DNA of 64,000 bases. It comes from Setophaga petechia. Taxonomy: Eukaryota > Chordata > Aves > Passeriformes > Parulidae. Shown here piece by piece: positions 1 through 14,939 of the stretch (position 1 is the stretch's first letter; the number at the start of each line of letters is the position of its first letter). The DNA is taken from positions 9,840,096 to 9,904,095 of the forward strand of contig JANCRA010000030.1 in assembly GCA_024362935.1 (NCBI GenBank), read 5' to 3'. The notes under the pieces are model-generated. The model worked only from the letters and a program-made list of their open reading frames with translations. It was not told where the DNA came from and did no database searches. The position numbers and the translations under genes are program-made.

Positions 1-60
1 GCCGCTCTCTCCCGAGGTGGGAGCCCGCGGTACCCCCGGTGCCGGAGGAGGATTGCACAT
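1..60. other. GC-rich left edge, possible end of NEK6 first exon or promoter island
   Basis: The first 60 bases are GC-rich with several CpGs, then composition falls. NEK6 is expected to have a non-coding first exon upstream. A possible donor CCGAG|GTGGGA lies at 16, but nothing proves it. The window cuts any larger feature. Confidence 0.25.
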
Positions 61-3000
61 GGCTTTGGAGAGAGCACATGGTACAGCTGAACTATCAAAT
101 AGCATCTTTCCCCTCCAAAGTGTGATTTATGCTTGGTTAGAATAACGGTGAATTTCTGAGCCCATCTGTTTGTCTGCCTGTTCGCACACATGGAATAGCT
201 CTGCCCATGGTGATTGCCCATGGCATTATTGCAGAAGAAGGAGTTTGATAGGAAATATTGTAGCAATTAGAAGTCCGGTGATGCAAGTTCCTGACACATT
301 GTGGCTGTCTTGCTGTCAGTTCTGGGTCTCCTTTAAAAGTTCATTTTTTTTTTGTGAATCACTATAAGCAACCGTTTAACTTCTGCAGCATTTCTACAGC
401 TTTCACATTTGAGACATCTCTTGACATTGAGTCAAACTCTTTCCACTGTTATTTTTTTCCTGTAGACATTCTTTGTGACAGTCATATTCTGTTAAGCAAC
501 AACAGAAAAAAAGAAGGAACTGCTTTTAGATAAGACTTGCTGCCTGTTTCCTCTGGCTCTGAGTCTCAGAGACCTAAAAAAATGGGAGCTGTGAGAAACT
601 TTTATTGTGATGGAAAAAGAGCATCTTCTGTGGGAAGTGAGATTGTAGATGGAATGTGAGTGACTGCTGTCTCCCCAAAGGAGTTGTCAGAGCAGAACCA
701 AACTTTTGCTTTCTTGACACCTGTGATGTATAAAATGTTTCTGCTTGTTTAATTTTCCCCTCCTTCCTCTGGAATTCTGTCTTTTGACAAATAGGTATTT
801 TGTGAGAGAGGACGGATGCATAATTGGAATGTTTTTATATACCTTTTCAAATTCTTCACTGTTCATTTTGTTGGAAAAAAACAAAAGGAGATGAATAACT
901 TGAACCCCAAGCCCATATTGGGAAACAGGTTTTTTTTTTTTTTTGCAGTACTTGCCCTCTATGATTCTGCCTGAAAGGTTTTATGTCAGTCTGTAACACT
1001 GAATTATACATGGAAAATATTGAGCCTACACTGGCTTTTTCTCATTTCTTGCAGTTATTGAGGCTGTGCTGGAGAAAATAGAGATTCTGATGCTCCACAT
1101 GCAGTGTATTTTGGGCTTTATTCACACCTACCTGTTGGTCTGAAGGGCTCTTGCAATGGCTTGAAAGAGGTTTTTACATATTGAATGAGCTGTTGTTACT
1201 CAGAGTAAAATGAGTATTTTTGTTTGAATGGGGGTAGGAGCCAGAAATGCCCCTGTGGGCTTTTCTCCTGCTCTGCCTCTGCTCTCTTGGCTGTAAAATG
1301 GAGGTATTTACCAACAAGTCCCCTTTCCTGAGCACCTGCAGCTTTCTGGAAGTGTAAAGGATTAATTAGTGGATGTATTTTAGCATCTTTTCTTCCTTTA
1401 TGTGATGTAAAATATATTTGACCTCAAGGCTATGAAAAATGTATAACAACCAACCTGGCAGAACAGACCAACCCCTGTGGCTGCAGCAGCCAGCAGCTGG
1501 GGCAGGTGGGAGAAATCAAATGTATTCAGTCTGAATTTAAAGCAAGAAGAAAAGGAACTGTGGCTGGAGGAGCAGAGGAAGTACTTGCAGGAAGATTTCA
1601 AAAATGAAATTATGAAAGTGGAAATCTGGGCCTTGTAGGACATTTGTTTAGTCCTAAATGGAAGCTTAGATGGGTCCTTAGGGAAAATGAATTTAATAGC
1701 CTAACTTCTGCTTTAGTTTTTGTCATTCTAACTTGCTTTTCTTAGAGGTTCTTGTTGCAGAGGAGGTTGTTCATGGTGATCTTCAGCAATGAGAACACTA
1801 AGTACATGGAACCTCATTTTTGGAAGCTGGGCTCACCTTCACCACTGAACAAACCTGTTTTTAATTGCAACTTCCACGGTTTTACTACAGCTCAGCACTT
1901 GGATAGACAGAGTGGTTGAGGTGCTTTGTATGGTTTGAGCACAGAATTGGGGTTCTGGAAGTCATGAATGGCCATTCTGCCCATGACACACACTGCTGCA
2001 TTTGCCTTGGAGACTCACTGAACCAGTCTGTTTTACCTTTTATGGGCAGCTGGTGACTAACCCGGTGTGCACCTCCCCAGGTGCTTGACTGGGCTGTTTG
2101 TAGGAAGTTATGTGATATGTGTCCTTGTAGCCAGTATAAATACAGGGTGCAGGAAAAAATCTTGTAATATTGAAGGCAAAAACTTAATAGTCATGCAGCT
2201 GAAATATAGTTTGTGATGATGACCTTGGTACCACTTGTGACTGAAGATGCTGAAAATGCAGCCAGAGAACGGTGAGCTGCTCTGCTGCTGGCTGTGGGAC
2301 TGGCACGGGGGCAGAGGAGGCTCTGTGCCTGTGCCACCCTCCATGGCTGGGCAGAGTGGCCTTTCCCAGGACAGAATCACGTGGAAGTTAAAGGTTGTCT
2401 AAAATGGGCAAAGTGAACACTGTCCTCCTAAAGGCAGAGGCCTTGAAAATGGTTTTTGTCTGTTACCAAAGGCTGTTACGCTGTGTTTATTGTACTCACC
2501 CTTGGTAAAGCTTTCAGTACAAGCACATGGCAGGATTCAGGCAGGCCCTGCTGCTCTCCTGCAGGTCAGGGAGCACTCAGGAGATAAGAGCAGCTTATCT
2601 CCAGCTGATGGGAGCAGTGGGCAGGATTCGGTGTGTCAGCACCAGGCAGTCTCAGTGGGCCCGTGTGACTCAGCTGCTGCTGGGCTGGAGGGCTCCCCTG
2701 TGCTCCCAGGCTGCCGTTCCCCGTGCTGTGGGCTGGGGTAAAACCGAGGAGCCCAGAGGGGCTGCATTGAATCAGAGCTGAGGGCCTGGCTCGTGGTGGC
2801 TGCTGGAAGGGCAGGTGGAGCTCTCCCGAGCTGTGTCCTTGCCCTTTCCCTGCTGGCACTGAGGGACCCAAGCCTGCTTTTGGTGCCTGGCATGGCTGCA
2901 CCCCGGGTGTCTCCCCTTGGGAACTCCGTGTTTCCCTGCAGAGCTGTGTCTCTAAAGTTAAATGGAGGAACATGGAGTATCTGGGAGGTGAAGGAAGAGT

Positions 3001-6000
3001 TCAAAGTGTTCAAACTGAGAGGTGATGTTGGCCCAGTCAGTGTTTTTCTTTTTGAAGGAAAAAACCCAGAAGCCAAAACATTTGCATGCAAAATCTAGAT
3101 TTAGGTCTGACTGTAAAGTCATAGTGCTTTTCGGAATTGCTGCAGTGTGTCTAAATTACACAGAAAATAGAACTGCATAAAGTACTTGAAATTCTTACAG
3201 GTTTTGGGGGTGGTGAGCAGGTGTGTGTTTCCAAAGCCAGGCTGGGAGCTGCTGTCTGGAGCTGGCTGAAATGTAGGAGGGGTAGAACTGAGGTTCTGAG
3301 TGTGTGACCAAGTGGCAGTTCTAGAGCCTGGAAGTAAAGTTTTGTTTAAAACCAGAAAAGCACAAGGAATTATATTTAATAGTGGTTCAAAATGTCAGAT
3401 CTTTTTTACAGGTGGATAAGTATTTTTCTATCTTGACATATTTTTTATATGCACCTTGAATTGAATCAAGATTACTTCAAGTTCTAACCTGTTCTAAGTA
3501 TTTAAACATCTGGACTCACTGTAAGCACCATTGCTGTCTAGACATGAGAAGTCTCTTGGATTGTTTTTTAACATTTTAAAATATTTCAGCAAAAAGCTGT
3601 ATTTTCTATTGTGTTAAAACAGTATATGTAGTTTCCAGTGTTAAATCTTGTGACATGGCTTATAACATGGCATGATAGAATAAATCGCAAATAATTTTAG
3701 TGTCAGTACAATTAAAGAAATTAAATTTCTAAATTATTTACTTCAGCGGGGTGCTACTTTAAGTGTCTGCTATCAGAGATTCCAGGCAGTGAACAGCTGT
3801 CTGTCGCAGATGGGAGAGGAAAAAAACCCATAGCTTCTTCCTTCTAAAAAGGTTTCCATATAAACCCTGTAGTAATGTAATACAACCTTTTAGTCAAATT
3901 TGAGTTTCCTGTTACACGTTTAAGTGAACCGACAGCAGTCTCGTATCTATTTGAAACCAAGTGGTGTAAGTGGATGCAACCTTGGGAATTTTGTACTCCA
4001 AAGCATTCTTGAAACCTCACAGATGCTTGTTGAGCAGTCAGATGTATTATTTATTGCATCTTTAAAAAAAAAAAAAAGGCCTTGCAGGTAGTTCATGGCT
4101 TCTACAGTTGCTGTGTTTTGGTAAGATCAGGTGGTATTGTCTGTCCTGTGCTTGCACTGTGTTTCACCCGAGAAAATCAGGTAGTTTAGAAACTGTCAGC
4201 AAATCCACATTTTTAGTCAAGTCCAGGTAATAAGTTAATCTGAAAAAAACTTTAGGTTTAAGGTTGAGTGTTTTCTGCTGGGATCTTGAGATGGCATAAA
4301 TGGAGTTTTGCACAGAACTGCATGAGGTTTGGGATTATAAATTGGATGTGCTAGTTCATTGTTCTATGAGTTAGTTCACTGTGGCAATTATAAACTTATT
4401 AAAATAGTTATGACATGTCAAATCACAAAGTGCAGAAGATGGGAGGATTGTTCTCTTTAAATGACAAAGTTGTTGCTGCTGTTGGTGTCCAGTGTCTCCT
4501 TTATAGTGATTTCCTTGCTGTCTTTCTTGGTTTAACCCCATGGACTATTTCTAGGCATTTTACAGTTCTAAATTACTTCTTAAAGTTTTTGTGTTTATTT
4601 GTTTTGAGTGACTTTGGTCTCCAGTTCTGGACTCCAACCTTTGAATTGTGCTTCACATGATGAATCAAAGAATGCTCCAGTCCATCCCCTGCCCTTGGAC
4701 AGCCCTTGGGCACCAGTCTGGCCAGATCAATGCATTTGATGTAGGAAGGCAATTATTTTTGTTCTTTTATCCAAGTGCTGCCTGGTTTGGGCTGTAGGGT
4801 GAAGCTGTTGAGCGTTCCCTGTTGGGAGCAGTGGTCCCTGCTCGGCTCCCCGAGGCTGCACCTCTGGGTGGCTCATCCCAGTCCAGGGTGTAACAGGGTT
4901 TTTGTGAATTCAGCAGATGCATGGATGGATGGATGATCTGTATAACATCGTTGGAAATGGTGTTGAAATGCTGATTGCCCAAGCGTGGAGGTGCTGCTGT
5001 TCCAGAAGCCCCTTTGGAGTGAGCCCTCTGAGCGGGCAGGGGCTGCTCCTGTGTGCTGCTGGTGGCAGGAGGACACGGGGGCTGTGTGAACTCCAACCTT
5101 CCCAACCAGCCAGGCTGCAGGAACCAAGGGTGGAAAACCCGAGTGTGGCAGTGCTGGGGAAAAGGGCAGAGATTCCCCTCAGAGCAGGGTGATAACATTT
5201 TGCACTGCACAGCACCTTCCAGAATGAGTGGCTGTCAGTGTTCCCTCCAGCCAGGGCAGCCCTGCCAGCAGACCTGAGGGACCTTCAGGGGAGGTTTCAG
5301 TGTCTTGTTTCAGTGCATCCTCCCACCTTCCACCCCAACACCCTCTGTGTTTGATGTGCTGGGGCTCTGGGGCTGGCTGTGCTGTCCCTCTGGGGGAGGC
5401 TGTTGCCATCGTGCTCCTCCAGGCCGTGTCTCCAGATGAATCACGGGCTCCTCAGCACGTGGGTGCCATTGCAGGCACCACAAACGCTCTGCGAGGGCTG
5501 TGACCCGGTCCAGCTCAGCCTGCTGACAGAGCAGGTGTTGCTCCACACCCTGGGGAGGATTTGCAAGGCTTTCATTTTGCAGAGCTCAGTGACAGATCCT
5601 GTTCTCCAGTTACTTTTGTCGTTGGGTCTTTGGGAAACCCTCTTGCAGTGAGGTGGGAAGTGTCCACCAGCCTGTTAAAGGCTCACGGTTTTTGGAGTGC
5701 ATGGAGTGGAGTTTTAGTCCCTGCTGAGAGGAAAGGCGGGTGCTGGGCAGTTGGCACTGCTGTCCCTGGGAGCTGGGGTGGCACTGCCCGAGCTCTCTCA
5801 CCCCTGCTCAGTGGTGCTGGCTTCCCACACTGCCAGTCTCCTGCCTCGAGTGGTCCAGGATAATGTAAGTTCCAATTTTTCTTCTTGCCTTAGAACCAAC
5901 TGTCCCCTTTGGCTTGGGAGAGTAACTTTTTTCTCAACTTGGTGATTTTTCAACTGTGGAGTTGGAGAGTCCCTGGGGAGGGTGCAGTAACTGGGGAATG

Positions 6001-9000
6001 CCCACCTAGGGCACAGATGGCAGCTTCAAAGTACATTCAATATGATCCTTTCAGGAATTTCAGTTGAAGTGTCTTGTCCTGTTCATAACCTTGTGGGCAC
6101 TTGTTGCTGCCATCCTGAAAGGGCAGGAGTTTTTTCCTTGTGGGAGCATTTTGTTTCATGCAAAAGTGTTCCTAGGAACACTCGGGATGTGAAACCTTTC
6201 TTGGAGGGTTTGTGGTGGGCTCTGCTTCTTGAGGCAAACCTCTGTCATTGCAGTGAGGAGAGGGAGAGAAGAGCTGTAGGTATTTTAAGGTTCTTTCCCC
6301 AAGAGTAGGGTTTCAGGGTACACAAATACCAAACATGAACACAAAAATTCCTTCCTCTTTCATGGAGATTCTGAATAATTCTTTGTGCTTCTGGTGTTTC
6401 ATTAGCTCTTCTATCAGACTTGTAAAAAAACGAGAGTCTCAGAAATATTAAATTGTAACAAAAGCCCCCAAGGAACAATTAAAAGGCTTTTAAAACATGA
6501 CTGCATTTTAAGGAACCAAGTAAGTCACCAGAGTGTGTGTGTGCCACCCTGTAATCAGCTGGGAAAGCCGAGGAGTCACTGTCAGCTGTTGGTGCATGAA
6601 GAGGCTGTGCTGCCTTTTGTGCAGTCTGTATATCCTGAGCTCGGGGCCGTGGAGTAAATATTCCTGCAGTGTGTTCATAATCATTCTACTTAGAGTAAGC
6701 GCTTCTTGGGTGGGTGTTACAAACCTGTTAATCTTTATGGTATTTATAGGGTAATTTTTAACTCTCTTGAGCTCTTTACTTCCTTGTGGGTCAATTACTC
6801 AATTTATAACATTGTGTCAGATGTAAGAACTTTACCATCCGAGAGTAAACAGTGTTGGGGATGGTTCTCTACCTGTGTTTGCACTTAGTTCTTTGTGCAT
6901 TAAGGTATGCAATAACTTATTCTGTGACTGACTTATTGGGATTTCTTTTAGTTCCCCTGGTTTGTGCTTTGGAGTGACTGTAATGTCTTATTTTAGCTTT
7001 TCTGCTTCATCACTAATGCAGGAAGAGGGACTGTTCTGCTTTTGCACTTGCCACGTGGCTTCCAACTTCCCTGGTCACCATAGCTGCACCTGGATTTTGC
7101 TGGACTTGAAAAATTTCTTTTGATGAGTTGTAGTGAGTAATTCACAGGTATTAATAAGGTGTCAGCATTGGGGAGATTGGGGAAGAAATGCAGGCTGGGC
7201 AGGACTCTTGTTTCCATGAGTAAGCTCATGGTTTTAATAATCTGATACTACTGAGTTTATGCTTCAACACTGAGGCTTGTTAGAGCAATAGAAGATTGTT
7301 AGAGAGGGCAGAAAATAGTGGGAAATGTGATTTGTCTCTTATACAGAGCTTGCACATTTAGTTATCATTTCTTGAAAGGTTAATTCCCAGCTTCTCTTCA
7401 GAACATTCTGTGCAGGCCTTTCTGTAGGGAAAAAAAAATTGGACCCAATTTAAATAGACAAGTCTTGTGAATCCTGAAAGAATTTGGGCATTTAGCCCAG
7501 GAAAGGGAGAGTTCTCTGCAAGAACTTCATTAACCCTGTCTGTCATCAAAATAAGTAATAAAAGTAGCTCTGCAGACATTGTAAAGAACAGATCTGTGTT
7601 TTCCCCTGTGGCCTTGATTGCAAGGTGCTGGTGACTGAATGTTGTTCTTAGGGACACTGTGCCCGTGCGGAGGGGAGGTGGAGCTGTGCTGCACGCAGGG
7701 ATACAGAAGGGGGGAGATGAGCTCAAGAGCTGCATTTGCTTTTGGAAAGCTTGGGCCATTTGTTCCAGGTACTCAGGAGTGTGCAGGGAAGCTGACTTTT
7801 ATTTAGTAGCAATATTGATAATGCAGTCTCACTCATTCACTCACTCACTTTTCTGCCCCGGTTATGTTGGGGTGAAAACCCACAGATGCTATTTCTAGCA
7901 TGGCTATTTTTGTAAGTAGAGAAATGTTCAATATTTTTACGTGGAGAGGAGTTTCTGCTTCCGTTTGGCTGTTGCTCGCAGGATCCAGATGCTGTGAGAG
8001 CACTTCCTGCAATGCCACATCTGGCTGCCTGCACATTTTGGGTAGAGTTTTATGAGGTAGCTTTGAAGTTGCTTTTGGATTTGAATCACATGAATCTTTG
8101 GGTTGGCTGGGCTGCACAGTTCTCAGCATCATTTCCTTTTCCTTCTGATTATGGGAAATGTAAATACTTCAAGCTGTTGTTTTGATGTTTTGAAGTTGGG
8201 GGAACACATATCTCTATTTCCCTCCATTCCTTTTCCCTGGATTAGAGATACAATTTGAGTCTTTAATAGCCAGCAGCATGGCTGTAGAGAAGCTGCATGA
8301 GCAGAGCTGGTTCCAGCAGGGTCTGTGGATTTTGAGCCTGTCTGACATGGGCTTGCTCTCCTACTTTGATCTACCTTTCTCAAACATTTCAGAAATTACT
8401 GCAGTATTTCAGAAGTATTTTTGTGAGGTTTGCTTAATACTTCTTGAGTGCTTGGAAGTGTTCTAATAAAGGTATTTGTAAGTGCTGAGTGGTGGTGTTT
8501 CCAAACATCTATGTACATAAAGATTTATAGAAAACTTTGTTAAACTTTCTGAGGACAGGCTGGGCTGAATGGATGCCACGTTCAGGGTTTGGCCCTGTAG
8601 GAGCAGAGCTGATTCAAATATTTTTTTTTGAACTTTGGATCTTAGTTCTGGTTTTGTCTTACCAGGTTAAGATGGTCTGTTCACTTGTGCTCCTGTGAGG
8701 GATGGGTGGTCAGTAAAGGTGTCTGACAGGATCCAGCTGTGAAAACAGTTTGGATTCTTTATTGTGTCTGGTAGAAACTTATTTTAGGAGTTGGTGTAGA
8801 TTGAGGGGTTTCACCATAGCCTCAGGTGCTTGAGTTGTGGCTCTTCTTGACAAGGGTTGTTCAGGTGGTGCAGGAGAGCAGAGCTGTGTCTCTGCTGTCG
8901 TTGGCACCTGGCTGGGGGCAGTGGGATGGTTCCTCCTGTGCCAGGAGCCAGCCTGGCACGGGGGTGGTGCTGCTGGTACAGACAGTGTGTGTTCCACGGG

Positions 9001-12000
9001 ATGGGACTCATTTCAGCTAGCATTTAATGATGTGAAAATGTCTGGCAGTTTCTGTGAACATTTACGTTATGAATATATTTCCAGCCTATATTTAATCTTC
9101 CCTTCATCAGAAATGAATGAATTCCAAGAAGGATAACAGAAGTGTTCTTAAATAATTTGGCTTCGTGTTGGAAAGCTTTATTGCATTATAAATTAAAACG
9201 TGAGCATGTTGTCACATGCTTGGTAAGCAGTACAGTGAAATTCCAGGTAGGCTTGGTATGTGTTTATTTTTGACATGTGTTTCATTAGCAGCGGAGGTGG
9301 CCTGAGAGATCTGGCTCTAATGGTTCAAAGGTGATAAAAATGAATGCAGTGAATTTTCTGGGGGGCTCAAAATTGCAACTGCAAGAATATAAATTCAGGT
9401 TGGCTTGTTACTTTACTGAAACACACCTAAGTGAAAACTGGCAGGGGAAGAATGTGACCTGTTGTTGCTGTACCATGGTCACAGTGTCCCCTCTCTTCAG
9501 AGGAAGTTTTGTCCCTTTACATGCTGCTGACTGCCCTCCATCCTGGGATTTGGATGTGAATATGTGTTTGGTGTTTACATCCTACACAAACATCACACAT
9601 AAATATTTACATGTAGTGCTTACTAGGAAATTGAGTGCAGTGAAAGAAGGGGTGGGAATAGTCCAGTTAAGCTGGTGAGAAGGAACATCTACCTTAAAAT
9701 ATGAATCACAAGTGCTCTTGGCACTGAGCCTGGAGTGTTTAATAGGAGCCCTGTGAAACCATCCCTTGGAATGGATGGATCTGCAGAGCATCTGAAATGT
9801 GTCCAGAAGACTTAGACAATTAAGTTTTTTGGTTTAGCACCAAGTTCTAGGGAGCTGGTACTACAACAGGAAAAAACCAACCAAACAAAACCCAGCCCTT
9901 AACTCAGCCAAAACTTTATAAACTTAAAACTAAAATTAGAACTCAGCTGCCTGCCTGCCTGGTGAGAGATGGGCACTTGAAATGTTCTCTCAAAAGTTTT
10001 GTATTAGCTCAAGTGGCATCCTCAAGCACAGTGATCCAGCCAAGCACACTCTGCCCAGCCTTGCTATTTTCAAGCCATTGTACTAGATTTTCCCCCAAAC
10101 TAGAGACAGAGTATTTAAAGTTATAATGTTGCTTGCTTAGAATGGGAATACAGACCTGAGCTGGGTGTAGGTAGTGATTTGAAACAGAGTGGGATGTTTC
10201 ATACAGTTAATTATTGGCAGGAAGCATTTGTTTTATTGACATCCACAGAGAGATGACTCTGCGTAGCTTTAAATAGTTGACTTAATGTCATTTTGCTTCT
10301 AGGTATAGAACAGTGAATTATGGTGTCTGTCACAGCATTTGTTTAATGAGTATCAGTTGTTGACAGGGTATGAAAAAGCTCCAGGGCTTTTCAGCCATTT
10401 CACTAAAACATTCTCAGTTAGGGGATTTGGGGTCTTTGAGGAGCCCATCCCTTACTGGCTGTTGAAAATCTGGTTTGCACAAAGTCTTAGCACAAACCCA
10501 TCTGCATCTGCTCTCAGGGTAAACCCAGCCCTCTGAAATGTGAGGCATGACTGAACCCCCATTCTTCTCTTCAGTGGTCAGTTTGTTACCAGGCCCCCCA
10601 TCCTTCCCAGGGGTTACAGACTGCAGGTAGCTCACACTGTAGTGTTTGTGTGTGTGACTCCATAGATGCAGTTTCATCGTGATGCTAGGCCTGAAATTCA
10701 GAAGCTGTTCTGGGTGATTTACTGGACTCTGTTCAACAGTTTTTGCTTCAATTCCCTCAGTGCAGCCAGAGCTGTTGGTGACAGAGGCTCCAGTCCCTCT
10801 CACAGGGCAGGGGTGGCCGTGCATGACCACCACCCTGCACAGGCAGCTCTTGCTGGGCAGTGTTTGACTGAATCCCATTCTCTAACTGTGCTCTTGCAGT
10901 GCTCTCTCCTCAAGCATTTCAGTGCCATTCCTCGTGTTGTTTCGTTTAACATTCATATCCATTTTTTTCAGTGTTGGCAGGTGTGTATTTCACATTAACA
11001 TGAGGGGTTTTTTGGATGTTAGGCTGCTATTTGCTTATGGTAATTTCCAGTCATCATAAGGTGACTGTTGAGAGAGATGAGCAGAGAGGAAAAAAATTGT
11101 CAGGCATTTACAGTAAATACTCTCTGCTTTTGGAAACGCTGTCAGAAGTTTAATTGTTAGGTTCAAGTAAGTTTGTCATGTGCCAGACAGAATCAGTCTG
11201 CTGTAATGAACGGGTTACACACTTCACCAGCAAAAAGGGAGAGTGAGAAACCAAGGGATGCTCAGGATTTCCTGTCACCTTGCACTGCAGAAGGAACAGG
11301 GTAGGCTTTTTAACCTAGCCTGTAATTAGGTTTTGCATGGAAGCATATATTACTGTGCTCGCTTTGCCAAAGCTCTTCAGTATGATGGATGAGATTTAAA
11401 GGTTGATCTGACTAAATTGCAATGAGAATACTAACGACAAAGATATTTCTGTTGTGAACTATTCCTACCAGGCATCATAGCTGTGACAGAAGTGGTGTAA
11501 AGTAATGGACAATAAAAGTCACTCGAAAATAATAAAATCTCCTAGGACTGGGCTGCCTTCCCCAGAGCACCTGCCCTGAACCACAGTGATAATGTAATCA
11601 TGAGCCCAGATCATCATTTAAATATATAGGTAATCTCATCGAGGATCCTGGCAGATTTATTTTATGAGCAAGGAAGAGGAAGAATATTATTGGGCAGTAG
11701 AGAGGAAGAAAGTGGTGCTGATGTGATTGTGTTTATTCTGTAAAACAGTTTGCATTGCTGCAGCCTTTGGGGAGCCTGCAGTGAGCAGCACAGTGGCTCC
11801 AGGAGGAGAGGCAGCCTGGCTGCCAGGGTAGTGCATCCCTGTGGGTGTCACAGCCTGGCTCCCAATCCCTGCAGGTGTCACAGTGGCTGGGGGCCTGCTG
11901 GGTGTGCCCTGCTGCATTTCAGTCTCTGGCAACTCCCCGTGTGTGGTAGAAGATGGACATTTGTGCACTAGGTTAAGTCGTGTACTTGGCTGGTTTGAAT

Positions 12001-14908
12001 CAACTTGTGGATTTCTGGAACCATATATGACTTGCTGTTTTGTTTCTGTTTGTTTTACACGAGGTACCCCCACAGACCTCTTGGCTGCCCCACAAGTCCC
12101 TGTGTAGGAGGATGAGGCATACAGTGACTGAGGGGGAAGCAGATTTGTGTATGTGACATATCTGTGCTTTAACTCTCAGTTCTGTGTGTGTGTGTGGTGG
12201 GCAGCAGCAGGGCTGGGCACAGGGCACACAGAGCAGCTGCTGTGTCTTGCAGGAAGGTGAAAAGTGCTGGTACAGAAAGCAGTTGTAACACTGAGCACAA
12301 GCTGCTGCTTTGCTGCCTGCTCAAGAGGTGCACGGTCCTGTCATGTTGATTATACATCTGGGAGCAAATCATTTGGCCTGCAGTTGGGTTGGAGGCATCC
12401 TGAGGCACATGGTGATACCCGATCAGACTGGGCACAGCTGCTGCACCAGGGGCACCCGGGGCACCAGGGCAGCTGGGACTGAGTGCCAGGATGCTGATGA
12501 GGTTCTGCTCCTTAATGAGTGTCTTGTAACTAATGATCCTGGCCTTTGCTACCGAGTGCCCTGGGCTGTTCTGCCCTGAGAATCCCACCTGTCAGGTACC
12601 TGCAAGGTATCAGGGGTTTGATGGGGTTTTGTGTTTTGCTCTCTGCTGGTTAGGTGTATGGACACTGGTACCCAGAGAGGAATTGCAGCTGGGGATGTGG
12701 CAGAGGAGCTGGCTGTACAAGAGAGTTTTTGTTTTCCCTGTATTTGGAGAAAACCCAGGTTGCCTGTGAGTGCTGCTGCATGGAGTAATAACTGTGCAGA
12801 GGAAGGTGACGGTAGTGAGGGAGAAGGAGCTGTTCATCCCTCGTGGGCTGTGGCCATTTTTCCTGTGATGGTAATGATGATCCTGTTCTTCTATTCACTT
12901 TCTGGAAAGCTGTGTGATCTTCATGCAATTTAAGGGTGTTTTGATTTACAGTCATAGTCAAGACTCAGTGTGAAAATGTGTGATGCTGCAGAACTCTGTA
13001 GGAAATTTGGAAGCAGGAATAAAAGGGAAAGTGCAGAGCTAAGACAATGCCAAGTGACAACGGGCTGGTGTTCAGTGTGCCCTGTACCTTCCCTGCTGCA
13101 GGGCAGGGCCTGTGTGCTGTTGGCTGCTGTTTGGAGATCCTGTGTGAAGCCCCTTGCTGGGGATTCCCCTTCCCTGTGCCTGGGCAGTGCCCAAGCCTGG
13201 AATAGCCCAGCTGGCAGCCTGGGCAGGACACGCTGTCCTGAGGTGTCATGGGCTCCGTGCTGTCCTGTGAGCCCTGCTGGGTCTCTTTTCAAAGCTGCTG
13301 TTTTGTTCTTGCTCCTTCCTCAAACAAACCAGCAGTGCCCGAGTGCAGCTCCTGCCCTGCCCGTCCCTGCCCGTGGGCCACCCTGGGCTGTGAGTCCCTG
13401 CCCCTGGTGCTCCCTCACCCCCAGGATTGCTCCTCGGGTTTCCTCAGGGCCCCTGGGGACTGCCCAGGCTGGGCTGTGCTCAGGGCATGCAGGTTCCCGT
13501 GTCCAGAAGTAAATCAGGAGATCCCTCCCCTGGTTTTGAGTGTTTGTCCTTTGGAAGGCAGGGCACAGTGGGTGCCCAGTCTGATCAGTGTCGGGCTGCA
13601 GACACTGCAGTGGCACTGCCTGGACGTGTCTGTGCTGGGAATGTGCCTGTCCAGGTTCCTATGTTGGAAACAGGCTTTGCTTTGTGTGTGGGGGCTTGTA
13701 ACAGACAGAACATGTGGCTCTCCCTTCAAGTAAACTGCCTTTCTTCAGATCTTGAATAATAAAATAATTAAGATAGTTCCAGCAGTATAACATAAGGTAG
13801 GAATTTCATAGGGCACTTTAATGTCAGTATTGAGACATAATTTTATCTAGGTATCTTCACCTGGTTACTAATAAACCTATAGATGCTTGAGACTGAAAAG
13901 ATCTTAAAATCAAACTTTTTCATACTAGCAGTGATTCTCCTTCCCCCACTGGAGTTTCATGGTACTGACTTTGAAAAACTGTTTTTATTGAGAGCAACCC
14001 ATGTGTTCACCTGTGTAGTGTAGCAGGAGCTGCAGCTCCTTTGTCAGAGTGGAGGTTCATTTGCTTGAGACATGAGAAGTCCCTCTGCTTTCCCCCATGG
14101 TAGCTGGTGTTGGGAAAAGATCTGCCAGAGCTAAGGGTTTATTTCACAGACAACTGTTAAAAGAATTGAGCACTACTTGCTGCAGAAATTCTTCTTCATC
14201 ATATTTTCTCCCCCACTCCCACGAATATTTAAAATACCTTTGTATTTTAAACTAAGACTTAGTCATTGCCCAAGTGCCAGGCACGCACTATTAATACACT
14301 ACTGAGGTCAGGTTGTGTTCTTTCACTGAGTGAATACTTGCCAAAACTCTTGAAATAAGTTTCTGCAAATGCTTGTGTTGGCCACTAAATCTTCCCTTGT
14401 CTCCATTAGGCTTCAGCCAGTGCCAAGGACAGGAGTGATGTGACTGGGAATGGCAGGGTGTGGGTAAGGGGTGACAAAAGCTGTGAATGGCCTTTTCTGG
14501 GGAAGGGACATGGGTGTAGTTATTGTGGGGGTTCTCCAAGTGCTGGGTCTGTATTTTGGGGCCTGACTTTGCTTGGGGACAGAGCCTGGCCCCAGAGCTG
14601 GTGCTGAGCAGGGAGTGCTGGGATCCAGTCCTGCTGCCCTGAGCAGCTGGCAGAATTGCCAGAGTCTGTCCCCGAGTCAGCCTGAGCACAAACGGTTCAG
14701 GGCTGGAAATCTGGGGCCGTTCATTCTTCCCCTGCAGGCAGAGGAGGGGTCCCAGGCTGCCCCATCACTGCTGCCCATGGTGCTCTGGAGTTGGGCAGCT
14801 CTTCACAGCTTCTGCAGGTTCTGGTACCATTGTTGAAGGGGAGCAGACTCTCAGTTCTGATTGCTGTGCTGGGCTGGCCTGAAACCTCTCCCCTTTGTTT
14901 TGCCCCAG
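61..14908 (+). other. Non-coding region upstream of NEK6 coding exon 1, probably its 5'UTR intron
   Basis: No ORF here resembles a known protein and none has plausible splice partners. Seen: homopolymer T (930-944) and A (4064-4076) runs, a GATG microsatellite (4920-4935), a short TG run (12185-12196), GC-rich patches near 2500-2960, 4990-5560 and 13080-13500, and AT-rich patches near 3350-3760 and 11340-11680. The block at 11575-11680 carries GATAATGTAATCATGAGC and resembles conserved regulatory DNA. No transposon recognised. Confidence 0.6.
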
Positions 14909-14939
14909 CAGAGCCAAAGGCAGAGTTTGGTATGATACC

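Noticed and set aside
2666..2674. Second exact ARE core TGACTCAGC
   Set aside because: An isolated 9-mer far from any promoter, without the extended MARE flank; about one chance hit is expected in a window this size.
4655..4730. Possible decayed CR1 LINE tail (AATCAAAGAATGC, then TCCAGTCCATCCCCTGCCC)
   Set aside because: Only loose resemblance to the CR1 3' region and no terminal repeat seen. RepeatMasker with an avian library would decide.
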